A DNA stretch of 8,722 nucleotides from JAHIVN01 sp018816645 (GTDB lineage Bacteria > Patescibacteriota > Dojkabacteria > JAHIVN01): contig JBDRHZ010000032.1 in the NCBI GenBank assembly GCA_043816305.1, positions 1 through 8,722 on the forward strand, in the 5' to 3' direction. The position numbers and the translations under genes were made by a program. This document shows positions 6,905 through 8,722 of this stretch, in pieces. The notes beneath the pieces are model-generated. The model saw only the letters and a program-made list of their open reading frames with translations. It did not search any database and was not told where the DNA came from. Every line of letters begins with the position of its first letter. Within the stretch, counting starts at the first letter, position 1.

Positions 6905-6995
6905 GGAGAGATGGCAGAGTGGTTGAATGCGTCGCTCTTGAAAAGCGATGTCCCGTCTAACGGGACCGGGGGTTCGAATCCCTCTCTCTCCGCCA
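6905..6995 (+). tRNA. tRNA-Ser (anticodon UGA), CCA encoded
   Basis: This is a class II tRNA of 91 nt including CCA. The acceptor GGAGAGA (6905-6911) pairs with TCTCTCC (6985-6991), followed by discriminator G (6992) and CCA (6993-6995). The anticodon stem TCGCT/AGCGA encloses loop CTTGAAA, giving anticodon TGA, which reads UCA and wobble serine codons. The long variable arm is TCCCG-tctaa-CGGGA. The T-arm is GGGGG-TTCGAAT-CCCTC (6968-6984). The last six bases (6990-6995) are also the first six bases of the left 87-bp inverted repeat, and the recombinase gene ends inside the tRNA on the other strand, so this gene is the likely attachment site of the element. Confidence 0.95.
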
Positions 6996-8438
6996 ATTGG
7001 GAAATGCCTTTGTTGGCTCGCCCTCTGCGAGGGCTCGCCAGCCGATTTTAAGCGCAAATTGGAAATTTTTATCTTTCAAAATGAAGTTCGAGCCGATATT
7101 TTTTAGAAATGCTCGGATTTCTTGATTGTCGCTTTGCGACAAAAGAATTTTGGCTTGGCTACTGGCTAAAATCATTTCTTTCATCGGTTCGAGCCAATTA
7201 TTTCCTTTTTGTTCAAAATCTTTAATTTTCTGCTGAATGTCTATCTTCTCGTTGAGAAGTTTTTGTTTTTTCTGTAGGTATTCCTCTGGCTCAATTCCTT
7301 TTCCGCCAATAAACAAATCAAGCAGGTTTTCAGCTTTGCTTTCAATTTCCACTTTTCGAGTTTGGAGATTTTGAACAAAAACTTTCGTTTCTTCTCTCGC
7401 CTGCTCTTTTTCTTTGTCTATTTCGGAAAGCATATTTTCCGCCCAGTCATTAGGCAAAGAAACTTTTTGAATAATTACTTTCATCTGTTCAACAAGATTT
7501 TCTTCCCGAAGATATTTTTCATTACAAGGTTGCTTTTTCTTGGTGCAACGATAATAGTGGTGTCCTTTTTGTTTTTCGGCAGTTATCAGACAGTCGCAAT
7601 TTCCGCATTTCATCAATCCCGAAAAAGCAAATTCGTGTTTTCGCTTGCGTTTCTTTTTACCTCGATTACTCATTACTTGCTGAACAGAATCAAAAAGTTT
7701 CTTGGAAATAATTGGCTCGTGAGTCCCGTCATAAATTTCACCGTTGAAAGAAAATACGCCGTAGTAAATCGGGTTTTGCAAAAGTCGCTGGACACAGGAA
7801 ACAGAAAGAACATTGCCTTTGTAACTTCTTAGCCCCGCTTGATCCAAAACATTGGCAAGGGCTTTTAATGTGTATTCGCCAGTTGCGTAAAGTTCAAACG
7901 CTTTTCTGACAAACGGTGCTTTTTCGCTATCAATATCTATCGCCCTTGTTTTGGGATTATTAGAATATCCAAGCGGGGCGAAATTTGGCCAAATCCCTTT
8001 TCGCAGTTTTGCCCGATGACCTCGCTTGATATTTTCACTTAAATTGTCGATGTAATACTTGCTTTGGCCAAAGGCAATGTTCATCATGAATTTTCCTTGC
8101 GGTGTTGAGTCAAACCAAAATGTGGGAAATTTCAAATCTTTAATCTTTCCTGTGTCCAGCAAATAAATGATTTTGCCCCCGTCAATTGAATTTCTAGCCA
8201 GTCTGTCCGGATGCCAAGCCAAAATTCCTTGGGCTTCGCCCTTTTCAATCCGAGCAAGCATTTCGCCGAACACAGTTCGGCCAGGTTCTTTGGCAGTTTT
8301 TGCCTCGATAAGCGAGGCGACGATTTCAAGTTTTTCTTTGGCGGCAAATTCTTTTAATTCGGAAATTTGAGATTCAATACTTAAAACCTGCCTTTCTTCG
8401 CTGTCCGTTGATTTTCGAGTGTAGATAAAATATTTCAT
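6957..8438 (-). CDS. Large serine recombinase (resolvase/invertase-type site-specific integrase)
   Basis: This 493-residue protein has the domain order of large serine integrases. The resolvase catalytic domain (about 2-145) holds nucleophile S10 in YTRKS and the arginine motif AWHPDRLARN (74-83). A recombinase DNA-binding domain spans about 150-260 (GIWPNFAPLGY to PIIS). A zinc ribbon has C278, C281, C298 and C305, and a coiled-coil-rich region follows at about 335-412. It cuts and rejoins two short att sites. The ATG at 8438 has a strong Shine-Dalgarno, unlike neighbouring genes. Residues from about 456 to 481 are coded within the left inverted repeat, and residues 482-493 (WRRERDSNPRSR) plus the TAG stop are the antisense of the tRNA-Ser 3' half. 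The tail is therefore probably fused from the integration site and not functionally selected. Confidence 0.93.
   Translation of the reverse strand: MKYFIYTRKSTDSEERQVLSIESQISELKEFAAKEKLEIVASLIEAKTAKEPGRTVFGEMLARIEKGEAQGILAWHPDRLARNSIDGGKIIYLLDTGKIKDLKFPTFWFDSTPQGKFMMNIAFGQSKYYIDNLSENIKRGHRAKLRKGIWPNFAPLGYSNNPKTRAIDIDSEKAPFVRKAFELYATGEYTLKALANVLDQAGLRSYKGNVLSVSCVQRLLQNPIYYGVFSFNGEIYDGTHEPIISKKLFDSVQQVMSNRGKKKRKRKHEFAFSGLMKCGNCDCLITAEKQKGHHYYRCTKKKQPCNEKYLREENLVEQMKVIIQKVSLPNDWAENMLSEIDKEKEQAREETKVFVQNLQTRKVEIESKAENLLDLFIGGKGIEPEEYLQKKQKLLNEKIDIQQKIKDFEQKGNNWLEPMKEMILASSQAKILLSQSDNQEIRAFLKNIGSNFILKDKNFQFALKIGWRALAEGEPTKAFPNWRRERDSNPRSR
6990..7076 (+). repeat. Left copy of 87-bp inverted repeat
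   Basis: The copy matches the reverse complement of 8502-8588 without gaps at 81 of 87 positions. It starts with CCGCCA, the tRNA-Ser 3' end, and ends in ATCTTT. Its core contains the direct repeat GGCTCGCC twice and a hairpin GCCCTC-TGC-GAGGGC (7020-7034). On the minus strand it codes for residues of about 456-481 of the recombinase. Confidence 0.9.
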
Positions 8439-8442
8439 AGTT

Positions 8443-8449
8443 CCTCCTT
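8443..8449 (-). promoter_or_regulatory. Strong ribosome binding site of the recombinase gene
   Basis: On the minus strand AAGGAGG (8449-8443) lies four bases before the ATG at 8438. It is the only near-perfect Shine-Dalgarno before a protein gene in the window. It fixes the recombinase start and suggests the module came with its own expression signals. Confidence 0.8.
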
Positions 8450-8462
8450 AAAAATGAAAATT

Positions 8463-8501
8463 CGGGAAGCCCGCTTTTGGCCAGCCCTGCAGTAGCGGGG
8501 C
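8463..8501 (-). promoter_or_regulatory. Two hairpins in the recombinase leader
   Basis: CGGG-AAG-CCCG (8463-8473) and GCCCTGC-AGTA-GCGGGGC (8484-8501, seven pairs with one G-T) lie between the right inverted repeat and the ribosome binding site. They would form in the 5' leader of the recombinase transcript and could moderate its expression. No known leader class is recognised. Confidence 0.4.
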
Positions 8502-8588
8502 AAAGATAAAAAATTCCAATTTGCGCTTAAAAACGGCTGGCGAGCCCTCGCAGAGGGCGAGCCAACAAAAACATTTCCTAACTGGCGG
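8502..8588 (-). repeat. Right copy of 87-bp inverted repeat
   Basis: This is the reverse complement of 6990-7076 with six substitutions and no gaps. It contains the same core hairpin (GCCCTC 8544-8549, GAGGGC 8553-8558) and lies upstream of the recombinase leader. Beyond its outer end TGGCGG the sequence no longer matches the tRNA. Confidence 0.9.
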
Positions 8589-8593
8589 TGTGC

Positions 8594-8611
8594 GTTCGAA
8601 AAAATTCGAAC
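8594..8611. repeat. 7-bp palindrome GTTCGAA-AAAA-TTCGAAC
   Basis: Perfect 7-bp arms with an AAAA loop, six bases outside the right inverted repeat. The arm GTTCGAA also occurs in the T-arm of tRNA-Ser at 6972-6978. It may be chance, an integrase accessory site, or the remains of a tRNA-like attachment site. Confidence 0.6.
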
Positions 8612-8632
8612 AGATTTCGCCCAAAATTTGTA

Positions 8633-8673
8633 GGGCGGGCGGAATTCCCCCCAAACCCCCCTTCCGCCCGCCC
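8633..8673. repeat. 12-bp GC-rich inverted repeat near the window edge
   Basis: GGGCGGGCGGAA (8633-8644) is the exact reverse complement of TTCCGCCCGCCC (8662-8673), separated by 17 bases dominated by C runs. It is far more GC-rich than the window as a whole. No T run follows, so a standard terminator is unlikely. A minus-strand frame through it gives a low-complexity peptide and is not called a gene. Confidence 0.7.
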
Positions 8674-8722
8674 GCAGAAGCGACCCTTTCGGATTGAAAA
8701 ACTGCCAAAGAACCTGAAAAAA

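Larger units (their letters stand above)
6990..8588. mobile_element. Serine-recombinase module bounded by 87-bp inverted repeats in tRNA-Ser
   Basis: The unit of 1599 bases contains one gene and two terminal inverted repeats. Its left end coincides with the last six bases of tRNA-Ser (CCGCCA) and its right end with the mirrored TGGCGG. It carries no other gene. No target duplication is visible, in line with serine recombination, which makes none. The alternative is that the left repeat marks a true end while the right copy is internal and the element continues past the window. Boundaries are therefore provisional. Confidence 0.5.

Noticed and set aside
6860..7051. Plus-strand open frame crossing tRNA-Ser
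   Set aside because: It contains the whole tRNA gene and part of the left inverted repeat; no independent coding signal.
7362..7832. Plus-strand open frame of 156 codons antisense to the recombinase
   Set aside because: Phe/Leu-rich shadow of the Lys/Glu-rich coiled-coil and zinc-ribbon region of the real gene.
8448..8708. Minus-strand open frame of 86 codons upstream of the recombinase
   Set aside because: It runs through the right inverted repeat, the GC-rich hairpin and the leader hairpins, has a low-complexity composition, and overlaps the recombinase ribosome binding site. The repeats explain the openness.
1..8722. CRISPR array
   Set aside because: No regularly spaced direct repeats of 23-37 bases; the only long repeat is the inverted 87-bp pair.

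Overview
This 8.7 kb window is AT-rich bacterial DNA. Features that suggest a small-genome uncultured lineage such as Patescibacteria (CPR) are loose gene packing, mostly leaderless or Shine-Dalgarno-poor starts, short palindromic intergenic elements, a large serine recombinase lodged in a tRNA gene, and a short RlmN. This assignment is an inference, with moderate to low confidence. The standard genetic code appears to be in use, because guaD ends in a TGA that overlaps the rlmN start.

Layout. (1) Positions 1-189 hold the C-terminal end of an unknown plus-strand gene. (2) Positions 207-3702 are a minus-strand run read as guaD (guanine deaminase), then rlmN (23S rRNA/tRNA A2503/A37 C2-methyltransferase), then a broken gene whose C-terminal half looks like a SAM-dependent methyltransferase. 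guaD and rlmN overlap by the four bases ATGA. (3) Positions 3703-4059 are non-coding and contain a cluster of three inverted repeats. (4) Positions 4060-4902 encode a membrane-anchored, lytic-transglycosylase-like protein, with a 7-nt tandem repeat starting directly after its stop. (5) Positions 4955-5602 (minus) are a decayed DUF6498-type membrane protein gene with one nonsense codon and three frameshifts. (6) Positions 5756-6514 encode an intact short-chain dehydrogenase that has lost two of the four catalytic residues. It has a good extended -10 promoter, divergent from that of the DUF6498 pseudogene. (7) Positions 6515-6904 lack a gene but contain a strong promoter and a chain of stem-loops that look like an unassigned structured RNA. 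(8) Positions 6905-6995 encode tRNA-Ser(UGA) with an encoded CCA. (9) Positions 6990-8588 form a recombinase module: a large serine recombinase gene between two 87-bp inverted repeats that match at 81 of 87 positions. The left repeat begins inside the tRNA 3' end, and the recombinase stop codon lies in the tRNA variable arm on the opposite strand. (10) Positions 8589-8722 hold further palindromes and no convincing gene.

How it fits together. guaD and rlmN are probably co-translated but are not related in function (purine salvage or catabolism versus ribosome modification). The most unusual part is the tRNA-Ser / inverted-repeat / serine-recombinase arrangement. It could be a compact mobile element, or a segment whose recombinase gene can itself be inverted. 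Two independently broken genes in one window point either to ongoing gene decay or to assembly indels; the sequence alone cannot separate these.
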